From DAOTWY01 sp003696565 (GTDB taxonomy: Bacteria > Chloroflexota > Anaerolineae > Aggregatilineales > Phototrophicaceae): DNA of 64,000 bases. Numbering within the stretch: the stretch's first letter is position 1; every line of letters begins with the position of its first letter. Under the pieces are notes generated by a model. That model saw nothing but the letters and a program-made list of their open reading frames with translations, searched no databases and was not told the origin of the DNA. The translations under genes were made by a program, and so were the position numbers. Below are positions 54,905 to 64,000 of this stretch, piece after piece. Location: the NCBI GenBank assembly GCA_034435635.1, contig DAOTWY010000014.1, positions 3,575 through 67,574 of the forward strand, read 5' to 3'.

Positions 54905-57900
54905 CATTTTGCGTTTTACTATCCCCTTCTAGTGGGTTAATCTTCGCCACAGGCAACGTAAACGCAAATATGCTGCCTGTGGGTTGATTATCTTCTACCC
55001 AAATTTTCCCATGGTGCGCGTCTACTACCAGCTTACAAAACGATAACCCCAAGCCAACCCCCCGCCGGACATTACGCCGCCCTTCTATTTGCACAAAACT
55101 ATCAAATAGCGTGGTTTTATAATCATCCGGCACACCTGGACCATTATCTAACACATCTACGCGGATAATCTCATCGTCCATAGGATACGCTCGGATGTGA
55201 ATTTCGCTGTTTGTCGGGCTATATTTAATGGCGTTATCCACCAAATTTAACAATAAACGTTCTACTTTATCTTCATCGATATTCAACAAAGGCAAATTTT
55301 CATCCAATTCAGGAACCACAGTGATATTGAGTTCATCCGCCAAAGGTTTTAGCTCAGCGATGACATTTTGCACAATAGGCGCAAGCTCAGTGAAATCTTG
55401 TTCTAGGTTAATTTTACCGCTTTGCATCTTAGCAATATCTAACAAAGTATCCACACGCCCCAATAACTTACGCACTGCACGTCGACTCGCATCTGTCGTG
55501 GATTCAACCAATGGGTAAATTTCATTATCTTTAGGGACATAATCTGAAAGTAGCCTCAAACTAGTAACTACAGCTGTCAACGGGCTACGCAAATCATGCA
55601 CAATCATGCGAGTGAGTTCTTCACGAGCGCGGTCAAGCTCTTGTTCTTCGGTCTTATCATAAAAGACTAACAACAACCCCATAATCTGTTGTTGTTCATC
55701 CCGCACGGGAATGATATATCGCTGAATATATTTCATCCCATCCACATGCTGCAAAACATATAGATGCGGATCATAATCCCCCCATCCTTGCTTTAGCCCT
55801 AATAGCAATTTTTCAACTTCAGAGACACTATTAAACCCCAATTGGGTAAAGAAGGTTGACTCAGGATGGCTGAGCAATGTTTGAACCGATTGATGCAGCA
55901 ACTCATTTGGTTTTAGCATTAACATTTCGAGGCTAGGATTAACTAAAGCGACGACACCACGCCGGTCAATTAAGATCAGGGCTTCTTCCATCGCATTCAA
56001 GATGACCTGCAACCGGTCACGAGCTTCTGTAATACGCTTGAATAATCGGGCGTTGTCAATAGCAATCACCGCTTGATTAGCAATTTGCGCTACAAAATGG
56101 CTATCCTCTGCGCTAAACCCTGCAAGGCGGCTGCTTTCTAATGTAATAAAGCCGAGAGTTTCTTTACCACGTAAAATAGGGACGCTAAGTTGTGAACGCG
56201 TCGTCGCAATCAACCGTTTGTAATGATTGTTTTCATCAACATTGGTGATGCGGTAAATCTGTCCATTTTGCAAAGCCATTTGACTAATGCTTGCTTCAAA
56301 CAAGCTAGCATCTTTAAAAGTATCTTCTGGGTATCCTTGTTGAGAGATAATTTCTAAACGCGACTGACTTTCATCAAATAAAGCTACAACCCCTACCTCA
56401 CCATGTGTGCCTTGAATTGCATGAGTAAGAATCAACTCACAAATTTTTTCCAAGTCAATGGTTGCCGCTAATTCCCGCCCAATTCCCGCAAGCGATAGCA
56501 ACTGTTCCACACTACGTTGGAACGCCTCATCAACTGTATTAAAGGTTCTGGCATTGTTGATCGCTTGGCTTGCTTGCGTGGCAAAAGCTCGCATCAACTC
56601 CAACCAATCTTCACTAAATACACGAGCATCACGAAAATACATAACCAACACGCCCAATGTTTTTTCACCAATATAAAGCGGTAGTTCTACCATTGAACGC
56701 ACATTTTCTGCGATGAGAGTCTCCTGTAAATCAGCACTACGTAAATCTTTACGAATATCCGCAATCGCTAACGGTTGGCGGTTATCGAACTTAAGACAAA
56801 GCGGCTCCGGCGCATTATCAGAAAAATGTGTGCTTAAGCCTGCACTCCGCACCAGTGGTAATTGATCCGGCGTATCTGTCCAGAACAAATACAATGCAAC
56901 AGCATTTGCCTCCGATATTGTAGAGGCTGAAGAAATAACCGTATCTAATACAGTGTCTGGAGCAAGTGTATCAGCTAATAATGAAGCAATATGATTGAGT
57001 GTAATCATTTGCTCCACACGTTGAGTTTGCTGATAGAATAATTGGGCATTTTCAATTGCAATACTTGCACTATCCGCCACAATATTCATCAAACGAAAAT
57101 CACTTTGACTAAATAATTGATTAGAACGTGTGGATGCCACTGCCATCATCCCACGCTCTTTGCCTTCTACCATTAATGGCACACCAATCCAAGAATGGAT
57201 ATAATCACACGCAACGCTCAACCCAAGATTCGCCGCCCGATTCTGAACATCCCGCCGAATAAACAAAGGTGTAGCGTGGTCTAATACATACTGTAACAGT
57301 GGATAATCATCAAGTTGTTTTAGGTCAGTTACAGGGCGGGAATCTTCCTGTCCGTTACGAATGACCAATGACACATCAAATCTTGTGTGATCTTCGTTAT
57401 AAACAACCAATGTAAAATTGTTGACATCCAATAATTGAGAAATTTGAACAAAAATTGCCTTAAGTAGACTTTCAATCTGAATATGCGCACGCATAGAGCG
57501 TGTAACGATTGAAATCGTTTGCATTTCATTCAATTGCTTACGGAGTTGCGTCTCTGAACGGCTCAGGGCATGTAAGCCCAGGATAATGACAACTAGCCCT
57601 AAAAGGCTAATAATTTCAGAAGGGCGGGTCAGTGAGTCGGCAATTTCCGCATTAAGAATGGCAAATGGCGTTGGAAGCAGCAAAATAATTAAAATCAGTA
57701 GTAAATTTGTGCGGATAATTTGCCCAAGGGGGCGAGCATTAGCGTATATTTCCAAAACAAAAATGGAAAAATAAACCGTGATATACACCAACCCATAGAT
57801 CAAAATTGACCAGATTAGCCCATCATATTGATTCCAAGAGATGCTTTCCAAAGGTTGCGGGGCATTCAGAACGATATACACCTGCCCGGCAGCAAAAAAG

Positions 57901-58292
57901 CTGAGCGTGACTCGTGCAGTAATAAACACAAGATGTTTAACACGCATTCGCCAAGACTTACCAACCGGCGCACGGCGATAAATAATCAAACCTACCGCGC
58001 CCGCCAGCCCACCGATAAACATCGCCCAGATCAACAACGGAAATGCATCTACTGGCAAAGATAAAAATGCCAACATGCCTACAACATGCGCTGGGCTTAA
58101 TGCCCCTTCAGAAAGCCATACACCAAACAACAAAGCAAACGCGGTTAAAAAAATATAGAGAATTGTTTGTACTAAATATTCGCCTAATATTTCCGCAGTG
58201 GGGAAGCGATAAGCCAAGACGATTGCGATCATCACCGCCAAAACCCAAGGGATCAAGTCTTTTAACCGAACTTTCAATCTGTTCTCACTCAT
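54891..58292 (-). CDS. Membrane multi-GAF histidine kinase
   Basis: 1133 residues. About seven membrane helices (12-245) are followed by three GAF domains (about 255-420, 430-600, 610-780), a PAS domain (about 785-885), HisKA with VHDLRSP (His899) and HATPase_c (NLVDNAIKYSP, DNGPGVPDD, GVGLGLSF). There is no receiver. The membrane part has no long external loops, so the input is likely within the membrane. The phosphate presumably goes to the stand-alone receivers encoded just downstream across the cyclophilin gene. It starts 88 bases after the larger kinase upstream. No ribosome site is obvious before the ATG. Confidence 0.93.
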   Translation of the reverse strand: MSENRLKVRLKDLIPWVLAVMIAIVLAYRFPTAEILGEYLVQTILYIFLTAFALLFGVWLSEGALSPAHVVGMLAFLSLPVDAFPLLIWAMFIGGLAGAVGLIIYRRAPVGKSWRMRVKHLVFITARVTLSFFAAGQVYIVLNAPQPLESISWNQYDGLIWSILIYGLVYITVYFSIFVLEIYANARPLGQIIRTNLLLILIILLLPTPFAILNAEIADSLTRPSEIISLLGLVVIILGLHALSRSETQLRKQLNEMQTISIVTRSMRAHIQIESLLKAIFVQISQLLDVNNFTLVVYNEDHTRFDVSLVIRNGQEDSRPVTDLKQLDDYPLLQYVLDHATPLFIRRDVQNRAANLGLSVACDYIHSWIGVPLMVEGKERGMMAVASTRSNQLFSQSDFRLMNIVADSASIAIENAQLFYQQTQRVEQMITLNHIASLLADTLAPDTVLDTVISSASTISEANAVALYLFWTDTPDQLPLVRSAGLSTHFSDNAPEPLCLKFDNRQPLAIADIRKDLRSADLQETLIAENVRSMVELPLYIGEKTLGVLVMYFRDARVFSEDWLELMRAFATQASQAINNARTFNTVDEAFQRSVEQLLSLAGIGRELAATIDLEKICELILTHAIQGTHGEVGVVALFDESQSRLEIISQQGYPEDTFKDASLFEASISQMALQNGQIYRITNVDENNHYKRLIATTRSQLSVPILRGKETLGFITLESSRLAGFSAEDSHFVAQIANQAVIAIDNARLFKRITEARDRLQVILNAMEEALILIDRRGVVALVNPSLEMLMLKPNELLHQSVQTLLSHPESTFFTQLGFNSVSEVEKLLLGLKQGWGDYDPHLYVLQHVDGMKYIQRYIIPVRDEQQQIMGLLLVFYDKTEEQELDRAREELTRMIVHDLRSPLTAVVTSLRLLSDYVPKDNEIYPLVESTTDASRRAVRKLLGRVDTLLDIAKMQSGKINLEQDFTELAPIVQNVIAELKPLADELNITVVPELDENLPLLNIDEDKVERLLLNLVDNAIKYSPTNSEIHIRAYPMDDEIIRVDVLDNGPGVPDDYKTTLFDSFVQIEGRRNVRRGVGLGLSFCKLVVDAHHGKIWVEDNQPTGSIFAFTLPVAKINPLEGDSKTQNVNFL

Positions 58293-58380
58293 TCAACAAA
58301 ACCATACCAACCGTATCTCAATGATACATCAGGATCGATTTTGATACCGTAAGGGGATCGTTTGATATTTTTAACTTATT

Positions 58381-61300
58381 TTAAGCAAGTGGAAGTGTAA
58401 AGCAAAAACAAGCCCCGGGTAATGGACTTTGTGGTTCTACCCAGATACGCCCGCCATGTGCCTCAAGAGCCAATTTACAAAATGATAATCCTAAACCACT
58501 CCCTTTACTCCCCCGTGCTGGGCGTGACCCTTTAATTTGCCGAAATTTTTCAAAAATCCGTGTTGTTTCATGAGCAGGGATGCCAGGACCACTATCTGCT
58601 ACACAAACATGAATCATGTTGTCACGTGGCTCTGCATAAATACCTATCGTGCCAGAATCTGGTGTAAACCGTAGCGCATTATCTAACAAATTCACCAATA
58701 CACGGCGAATTTGATCACGATCCACCATGACATCTGGCAGTGTATCCGGTATTTCTGTGATAAGCGTTATGTTTGCTTCTAGTATTGACGGCTTGAGAGC
58801 AGTGTAGGCTTCATTAACTAATACAGCGAGAGAGGTGGGCTGTAATGTCAGCGGGATACGGCGTGTTTCCAACCGATAGACATCTAACAAACTATCGACC
58901 AGGTGAAGCAAGCGTTGAGCATTTTCTAGTGAAACATCCATCAAAGTTGGTAAAGTATCATCCCCTAACCCATCAGCAATTTCCGCCGCTAAATTCAGAC
59001 TACTAATGATTGCCCCTAATGGACCACGTAAATCATGAACGACCATGCTACTCAATTCGTCTCGGTAGCTTTCTAATAACTTTTCTTCAGTCACATCCCG
59101 CAGTGTCAGCAACCGCCCAATGATCTGCCCGTTTGCATCCATAACCGGAGACCCCACTTCATGAATGAAACGTTCTTGGTTATCCACAACAAGAGAAAAA
59201 GAGCGGTTTGTAATGCGTTCCGGTTCCAAGCGTAATATACGCAGCATCTCCTTTAAACCTTCCACAGTCTCACTACTGTGGTTAATTAATTTTTCCATCA
59301 AACTTTCTGCAAAGTTCAGTCCGATATAGTCGTCTAAAGACACCCCCAGTAATCGCGCAGCACTGGCATTTGATTCAATTAAATTCCCTTGCCGATCAAG
59401 CAATAAAATGCCATCACGGGTTGAATCAAGAATAGCCTGCATCCGGTCGTTATTCGTGCGAATTTGCTCATACAATATAGCATTTTCAAGATGCCCAGCC
59501 GCTTGAATAGCTAACAGTTCAAGATGATTTCTATAAACATCTTTAGCAGGTTCATCTGTCATCACAACTAAGACATATTCCACAACATCAGCATGAGCAA
59601 TCAACACTGCAATTAACCCACGATACGAAGCCGACCGTAATCGCTCATCCCGTTGAACATCATAAACAACATATGATTGTCCTGTTTGATACACTGAATC
59701 CAAAATAAACTCTGGCACAGAATCGCTCTCATCATCAGCAGAAAGCGTATCCACCAACTGCCAAGTCCCCCTATTTTGATAAAGCTGTGCTGCGCGAGCA
59801 TCAACAAGATCGACCCCAGTCCTTAATATGCCCTGAATAACTGATGAAATATGCGGATTGCTAGAAAGCCGGACGGATAGATCACGCAGAATTGTCAATG
59901 CCTCAATCTGTGCCTGACGATTAGCTAACAGTTGTGCATTTTGAATACTGATAACAGCGTGTCCTGCTAAGTTGCTAATAAAAGCACTTTGATCTTGTGT
60001 AAAGAAATTCGGCACATCACTCTGTAAGGCTAATACACCGATAATCTGCTTTTCTCTTTTTAAGGGGATTGCCATCACAGAGAGATACGTCTCAATAATT
60101 GGCTCATAATCAGGTATTACACAGGTATCCTGAATGATGACCGGTTCAGCGGAATTCATCACCTGTGCCATAAAGCCAACTGGACTAGGCATAACCATCT
60201 CTTCAAGCATGTCATCCTTTAACCAAATGACACGATAAGCATTATCCTCATCGTATAACCCAATCAGTGCCAGGTTAGCGTTGGTTGAGCGCAAGGCGGC
60301 GTGTAATACATGCTGAATCAAACTATCAAAATCTAGCGCGCTGGAGATTTGTTGTGCAAGGTTTTCGATCACAGTTAACTGCTGCAAACGATGATCCAGA
60401 TCATGCTGTATCTTTTCATATAACTGGGCATTATAAAGTTGTGTTGAAATCTGGTACGATGCCATTTCCAACAGACGGAGGCTGCTCTCTGCTAAGTGAT
60501 GCTTTTGATAATGCCCCAATAAGATCACCCCATGCCATTCATCCATTACTTGCATGGCGCAAATTACTAAGGTCTGAATATAATTGTGTTGCATCCATGC
60601 TTTTAACTCTGTGGATAGCGTTGGCATATCACGGTGATAAACGGTTGGCAGTGGATGCTGTTGCATTTGTGTTTGAGCGATCTCTGGCAACTCACTAACT
60701 AACATAGCTGCCTTCTGATTTACATCCGCTTGGTACATTTGAAGATAATTTGTATCTTCCACCAACAAACCAACCCACACAGAATCAACAACAATCATAT
60801 GCTTTAGCAATTTAGACACATTTGCAATGATCGTTTGTGTATCCAAGCTGGCAGTTAAAATACGTGACAAATGTACAAGTTGCGCCTGTTCAGCAGCATA
60901 AACCTCCAAAGCATTTAACAACTCGGCATTATCTAAAGCAGCAGCTAATTGATACCCAATTGCTTCAAGCAATTCGAGTTCTGTATCGTGGTAATATTGA
61001 ACTTGCTGATTAAACAGCATAAGCATTCCTACAGGCAAATTACCAGACCTCAACGGAATTACCGTCACCATCTTAAACCCTGCTGCAAGAATTACTGTTT
61101 CCCAGGGAGATGTAGAGGATTCAGCGAGGATGACTTGTTCGAGTTGATTCATCATCGGTAGCTCAGTGTTATTCATTGCAGCTTTCAGTGATTCTGGCAA
61201 ATTAACTGAGACCACTAATTTTAAATCATCAGTTTGTTTTAAATACAAACCAGCGCAATCAGCAGAAGCAACGTAAATTGCTATTTGGCAAGCGACTTTC

Positions 61301-62544
61301 ATAGCATGAGATATATCGAGGTTAAACATAATATCTTGGACAGATTGATTAATGTGTGCTAGTTTGTCTGCCAATTGATGTGTGCGGTCATACAGAATAG
61401 CATTGCGTAATGCTAGGCTTGTTTGGTTTGCAACCGTTTCTAAGGTTGTAATATCCAGTTTACTAAGCAATTGATTATGGTCCTCAATGCCCATAACACC
61501 CAGCAACTTATTACTAACCATCAATGGGATGCCTAAATATCCAACATACTTGGCATCTGGCGTAACTTGAATCGTCTTTCGGCTGGTAATCACTTCATGA
61601 ATGTGTGGATGCTCAATCGTTTGGCAATCTGCCCAAGTCACCCGCCTTCCATGTTGAATCACTAACGGGAAGCGTAACTGTTCCCGCTGCTCATCATACA
61701 AAGCAACATAAAATACAGAAATATCTGCAAACTGCTTCAGCCAATCATGGATACGCTTTAAGATGTCCTCAATCTCTAATGTCGATGAAACTTGCTGCCC
61801 GACTTGGTTTAGAAGTGATAATTCCTGGATATGCTGCTTTAGCTGCTGTTGTGTGACTGTAATCTGTCGATAACGCACGGATTGCGCTGTGATTAGCCCT
61901 AATAAAACCGCAAAAACAGTCTCGCCGGATGTATCATAAATCAAGACAAGAGGTGGTGTAACAAACAGCAATAAAAACTCATTAATAATCCGATGCCGTT
62001 TTCCCCTTTGCCATATGAATGTCACCTGCTGATCGCTCAATAAATAACTTAACAACTGTGTAAAAAACCAGCTGATTGCTAATGTGATAGCCAATGACGG
62101 GATATTAATGTTACTGCTTTTTAAAGGAACTTCCCCCCTAAGTAGGTTATAAATACTCTCTCCAAATAAAATCACAGTGCTTAAAACAATGACGCGCTTT
62201 GCCCATAAAGACCAAGCATCATAGCCCTTTACCGGTATGATTCCCGGCAAATGGTAATCTCGTAGTCGCAAAGCTAAACTGATCGTCACGCCAATTATCG
62301 TCAATGTGAGGGCAATACCTCTTCCCCAAATTAACCACATAGCTGTGATAATCAAATGCAAATATCCAGCCCATAAACCATTCTCTAATGGACCAGCAAG
62401 TAAATCCGCTATAAGCAAGACACCAATGCAGACAATCCATGTAATTATCACTAATCCGCTGATTTGTGGCTTTGGCTGCGAAATGACAACAATTGGGATA
62501 AATCCCAAGATGAGAGTCGCAGTGGCAATCAGTCCTCTGTTCAC
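58381..62544 (-). CDS. Membrane five-GAF histidine kinase
   Basis: 1387 residues. About seven membrane helices (5-230), then five GAF domains (about 240-400, 405-555, 560-720, 725-890, 895-1040), a PAS domain (about 1045-1150: STRDGILLLDRQGNLIESN), HisKA with VHDLRGP (His1170), and HATPase_c (NLLDNALRFTPDSG, DSGPGIP, GSGLGLSF). It is of the same type as the 1133-residue kinase that follows. The GTG start has GAGG 7 bases upstream, overlapping the stop of the O-antigen-ligase-like gene 9 bases away, so the two are coupled. A receiver is absent. Confidence 0.93.
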   Translation of the reverse strand: MNRGLIATATLILGFIPIVVISQPKPQISGLVIITWIVCIGVLLIADLLAGPLENGLWAGYLHLIITAMWLIWGRGIALTLTIIGVTISLALRLRDYHLPGIIPVKGYDAWSLWAKRVIVLSTVILFGESIYNLLRGEVPLKSSNINIPSLAITLAISWFFTQLLSYLLSDQQVTFIWQRGKRHRIINEFLLLFVTPPLVLIYDTSGETVFAVLLGLITAQSVRYRQITVTQQQLKQHIQELSLLNQVGQQVSSTLEIEDILKRIHDWLKQFADISVFYVALYDEQREQLRFPLVIQHGRRVTWADCQTIEHPHIHEVITSRKTIQVTPDAKYVGYLGIPLMVSNKLLGVMGIEDHNQLLSKLDITTLETVANQTSLALRNAILYDRTHQLADKLAHINQSVQDIMFNLDISHAMKVACQIAIYVASADCAGLYLKQTDDLKLVVSVNLPESLKAAMNNTELPMMNQLEQVILAESSTSPWETVILAAGFKMVTVIPLRSGNLPVGMLMLFNQQVQYYHDTELELLEAIGYQLAAALDNAELLNALEVYAAEQAQLVHLSRILTASLDTQTIIANVSKLLKHMIVVDSVWVGLLVEDTNYLQMYQADVNQKAAMLVSELPEIAQTQMQQHPLPTVYHRDMPTLSTELKAWMQHNYIQTLVICAMQVMDEWHGVILLGHYQKHHLAESSLRLLEMASYQISTQLYNAQLYEKIQHDLDHRLQQLTVIENLAQQISSALDFDSLIQHVLHAALRSTNANLALIGLYDEDNAYRVIWLKDDMLEEMVMPSPVGFMAQVMNSAEPVIIQDTCVIPDYEPIIETYLSVMAIPLKREKQIIGVLALQSDVPNFFTQDQSAFISNLAGHAVISIQNAQLLANRQAQIEALTILRDLSVRLSSNPHISSVIQGILRTGVDLVDARAAQLYQNRGTWQLVDTLSADDESDSVPEFILDSVYQTGQSYVVYDVQRDERLRSASYRGLIAVLIAHADVVEYVLVVMTDEPAKDVYRNHLELLAIQAAGHLENAILYEQIRTNNDRMQAILDSTRDGILLLDRQGNLIESNASAARLLGVSLDDYIGLNFAESLMEKLINHSSETVEGLKEMLRILRLEPERITNRSFSLVVDNQERFIHEVGSPVMDANGQIIGRLLTLRDVTEEKLLESYRDELSSMVVHDLRGPLGAIISSLNLAAEIADGLGDDTLPTLMDVSLENAQRLLHLVDSLLDVYRLETRRIPLTLQPTSLAVLVNEAYTALKPSILEANITLITEIPDTLPDVMVDRDQIRRVLVNLLDNALRFTPDSGTIGIYAEPRDNMIHVCVADSGPGIPAHETTRIFEKFRQIKGSRPARGSKGSGLGLSFCKLALEAHGGRIWVEPQSPLPGACFCFTLPLA

Positions 62545-62553
62545 AGAATGACC

Positions 62554-63996
62554 TCAATCTTCTATACACAAACCCTTAGAGGTGTTACTAATAGCTGATT
62601 TTAACACAGAATATTGGGCAACAATCACCCCTAGCATCCCCCAAAAAATAAATCCTAACCGATCCCAAACCGGAATCGCATCCGTCAATCCATAAATAGC
62701 GTGCGCTAATAGTCCAGCAAATGCTGCTATGGCAACTCCCCCGCCTCCTAATCGCCAGCATTTCCAAACCAAATAAGCCGCAGCAAAATATAAACCTAAA
62801 AACGTCATTAACCCAGGAATGCCTAAATCCGTTGCAATTTGCAAAAATTCATTATGAGCATGAGGTACCAGCCCGAACACATCCGAATCATATGGCTGTC
62901 CATCAAATACCAAAGCCCGATAATTATTCATCCCCACACCTGTTAAGGGATAATCTTGTAACATCTGCAAGCCAGCTTGCCAGTATGCCATACGTTGACT
63001 TGTTGCCGCTTCGTCCCGCGCAGTGATACCACTTTCCCCTGAGAATAAATTAAAGGTAATAATGAGCTGTATCAGTAATAACCCGCCTACGCTCCCCAAT
63101 GCCATCACACGCCACCGTCCCGGGATCACTATAAGCGCAACCAATACTAACGCAATCAACACCCCTAAAATAGCAGAGCGACTCTGCCCCATAATCAGCG
63201 CAGCACAAAGCATCAGTGTCCCACCAATCGATAAACCACGCCACACCCATCCCCAGGGACGATAAAACACCAAGCCAGCAGTCAATGGGATGAGCCACGC
63301 CAGTGCGCCACCGATTTCATTAGGGTTTATACTATGACGCACAAAAAACGGCGCACCTGAAGGCAAAAAATTGAGTCGATCGATAATGAATCGAAAATCG
63401 GCAGATTTCTCTGTCCATTGTGTGGCACTCAATGCCATAATGCCCATAAACAAACAGAATACCAGAATAATTTTCAGCATCAGATCAAAGCCATATCGCC
63501 CAAGTTCCCCAAGATAAATCGCTAACAATACCCCAAATAATGGGCGCATTATCATTTTTATCCCACGATCCTCAAATGGAGCGATTTGAGTGCTTATAAC
63601 ACATAGCACGATCAGGGTAACCATCGGAAAATCTAACACAGTATGAGACCATAAACGCCCGCCAACAAGACCTTGTATAATGATGATGACAAAAGGAATA
63701 CTCAATAACCAGAACCAATCTTGACGATCAACATCAAATGTCGCTTGGCGCATGACTAGCGGGATATACCACAACACATAAATTCCAGCTAGCACCCATA
63801 GCCACTGCATAGACATCCCACGCCATTTCAATATCAGCACCACGAGTAAAACCGGTAATCCAAGCTGCACAATCCATATCCATTCACTAAAAACGATACC
63901 GGTTTCTGGTCTAGTGGCAGGGAAAGCACTGTTAAACCAGAAAAAATAACAAGCTGTCAATAATGCCAAACCACTATAAAGGTGTAAAAATCTCAT
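62554..63996 (-). CDS. O-antigen ligase/polymerase-like membrane protein
   Basis: 480 residues with about eleven or twelve membrane helices. The large external loop carries the Wzy_C/O-antigen ligase signature GVGMNNYRALVFDG and VPHAHNEFLQIATDLGIPGL. Members join or polymerise polysaccharide on a lipid carrier at the outer face of the membrane. The ATG at 63996 lies 4 bases from the window edge, so the start region cannot be fully judged and the frame might extend further. It is coupled to the kinase gene downstream by a ribosome site placed on its stop codon. Confidence 0.85.
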   Translation of the reverse strand: MRFLHLYSGLALLTACYFFWFNSAFPATRPETGIVFSEWIWIVQLGLPVLLVVLILKWRGMSMQWLWVLAGIYVLWYIPLVMRQATFDVDRQDWFWLLSIPFVIIIIQGLVGGRLWSHTVLDFPMVTLIVLCVISTQIAPFEDRGIKMIMRPLFGVLLAIYLGELGRYGFDLMLKIILVFCLFMGIMALSATQWTEKSADFRFIIDRLNFLPSGAPFFVRHSINPNEIGGALAWLIPLTAGLVFYRPWGWVWRGLSIGGTLMLCAALIMGQSRSAILGVLIALVLVALIVIPGRWRVMALGSVGGLLLIQLIITFNLFSGESGITARDEAATSQRMAYWQAGLQMLQDYPLTGVGMNNYRALVFDGQPYDSDVFGLVPHAHNEFLQIATDLGIPGLMTFLGLYFAAAYLVWKCWRLGGGGVAIAAFAGLLAHAIYGLTDAIPVWDRLGFIFWGMLGVIVAQYSVLKSAISNTSKGLCIED

Positions 63997-64000
63997 AATA

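Noticed and set aside
58313..58327. Short inverted repeat GTATC/GATAC between the two multi-GAF kinases
   Set aside because: A 5-base stem is expected by chance in AT-rich intergenic DNA, and no T-tract or promoter is tied to it.

Overview
The window is chromosomal DNA from a bacterium that looks like a member of the Chloroflexota, in or near the Anaerolineae. This is inferred from gene content: very long multi-GAF histidine kinases, two F420-type oxidoreductases side by side, a CpaF-type ATPase, a GT51 protein with Ig-like C-terminal domains, and a ribosomal protein S1 of four S1 repeats with a long acidic leader. I see no rRNA, tRNA, insertion sequence, prophage or CRISPR array.

Region 1 (1-12.4 kb) has the tail of a secreted protein, a DUF4139 exported protein, a PhoB-type response regulator/kinase pair, a GT51 penicillin-binding-like protein whose transpeptidase motifs are all lost, a DtxR/MntR-type regulator coupled to it start-to-stop, a GT-C-like membrane protein and a REC-PAS-GAF histidine kinase. 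Region 2 (12.6-23.5 kb, minus strand) is a metabolic run: CpaF ATPase, GT87-like membrane protein, luciferase-like F420 oxidoreductase, an unlisted 50-residue membrane peptide, GH13 glucosidase, CitE-like lyase and a PPOX flavin/F420 protein. Upstream of it, with a clear terminator between, are an aldehyde dehydrogenase and a GH38-like protein that has lost its nucleophile and zinc ligands. Region 3 (23.5-29 kb, plus strand) is housekeeping: AcpS, a DUF4177 protein, an FGE-sulfatase-domain protein, ribosomal protein S1 and ClpC, with good promoter and terminator signals. A membrane-anchored helix-hairpin-helix protein and a lipoprotein follow.

Region 4 (30.4-64 kb) is dominated by signal transduction on the minus strand. 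The run from 54289 down to 30380 is eleven tightly packed genes: two single-domain receivers, a soluble six-GAF protein, four consecutive membrane proteins with GAF domains but no kinase, a 2927-residue hybrid kinase with about eleven GAF domains and two receivers, a threonine-synthase-like enzyme fused to a receiver domain, a REC-HisKA-HATPase kinase, and an EamA transporter with a cytoplasmic tail. A second run (63996 to 54891) carries an O-antigen-ligase-like protein and two more multi-GAF kinases. A cyclophilin gene on the plus strand separates the two runs.

The most unusual material is this signalling island. The four kinase-less membrane proteins share one C-terminal module (full GAF, W-x-x-Y linker, compact GAF, truncated GAF start) behind different membrane input parts, and the giant kinase is followed after three bases by a PLP enzyme carrying an intact phosphoacceptor receiver. 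The natural reading, which is inference, is a multi-input phosphorelay whose output includes direct control of an amino-acid enzyme. Two apparent pseudoenzymes (PBP and GH38) are a separate theme.
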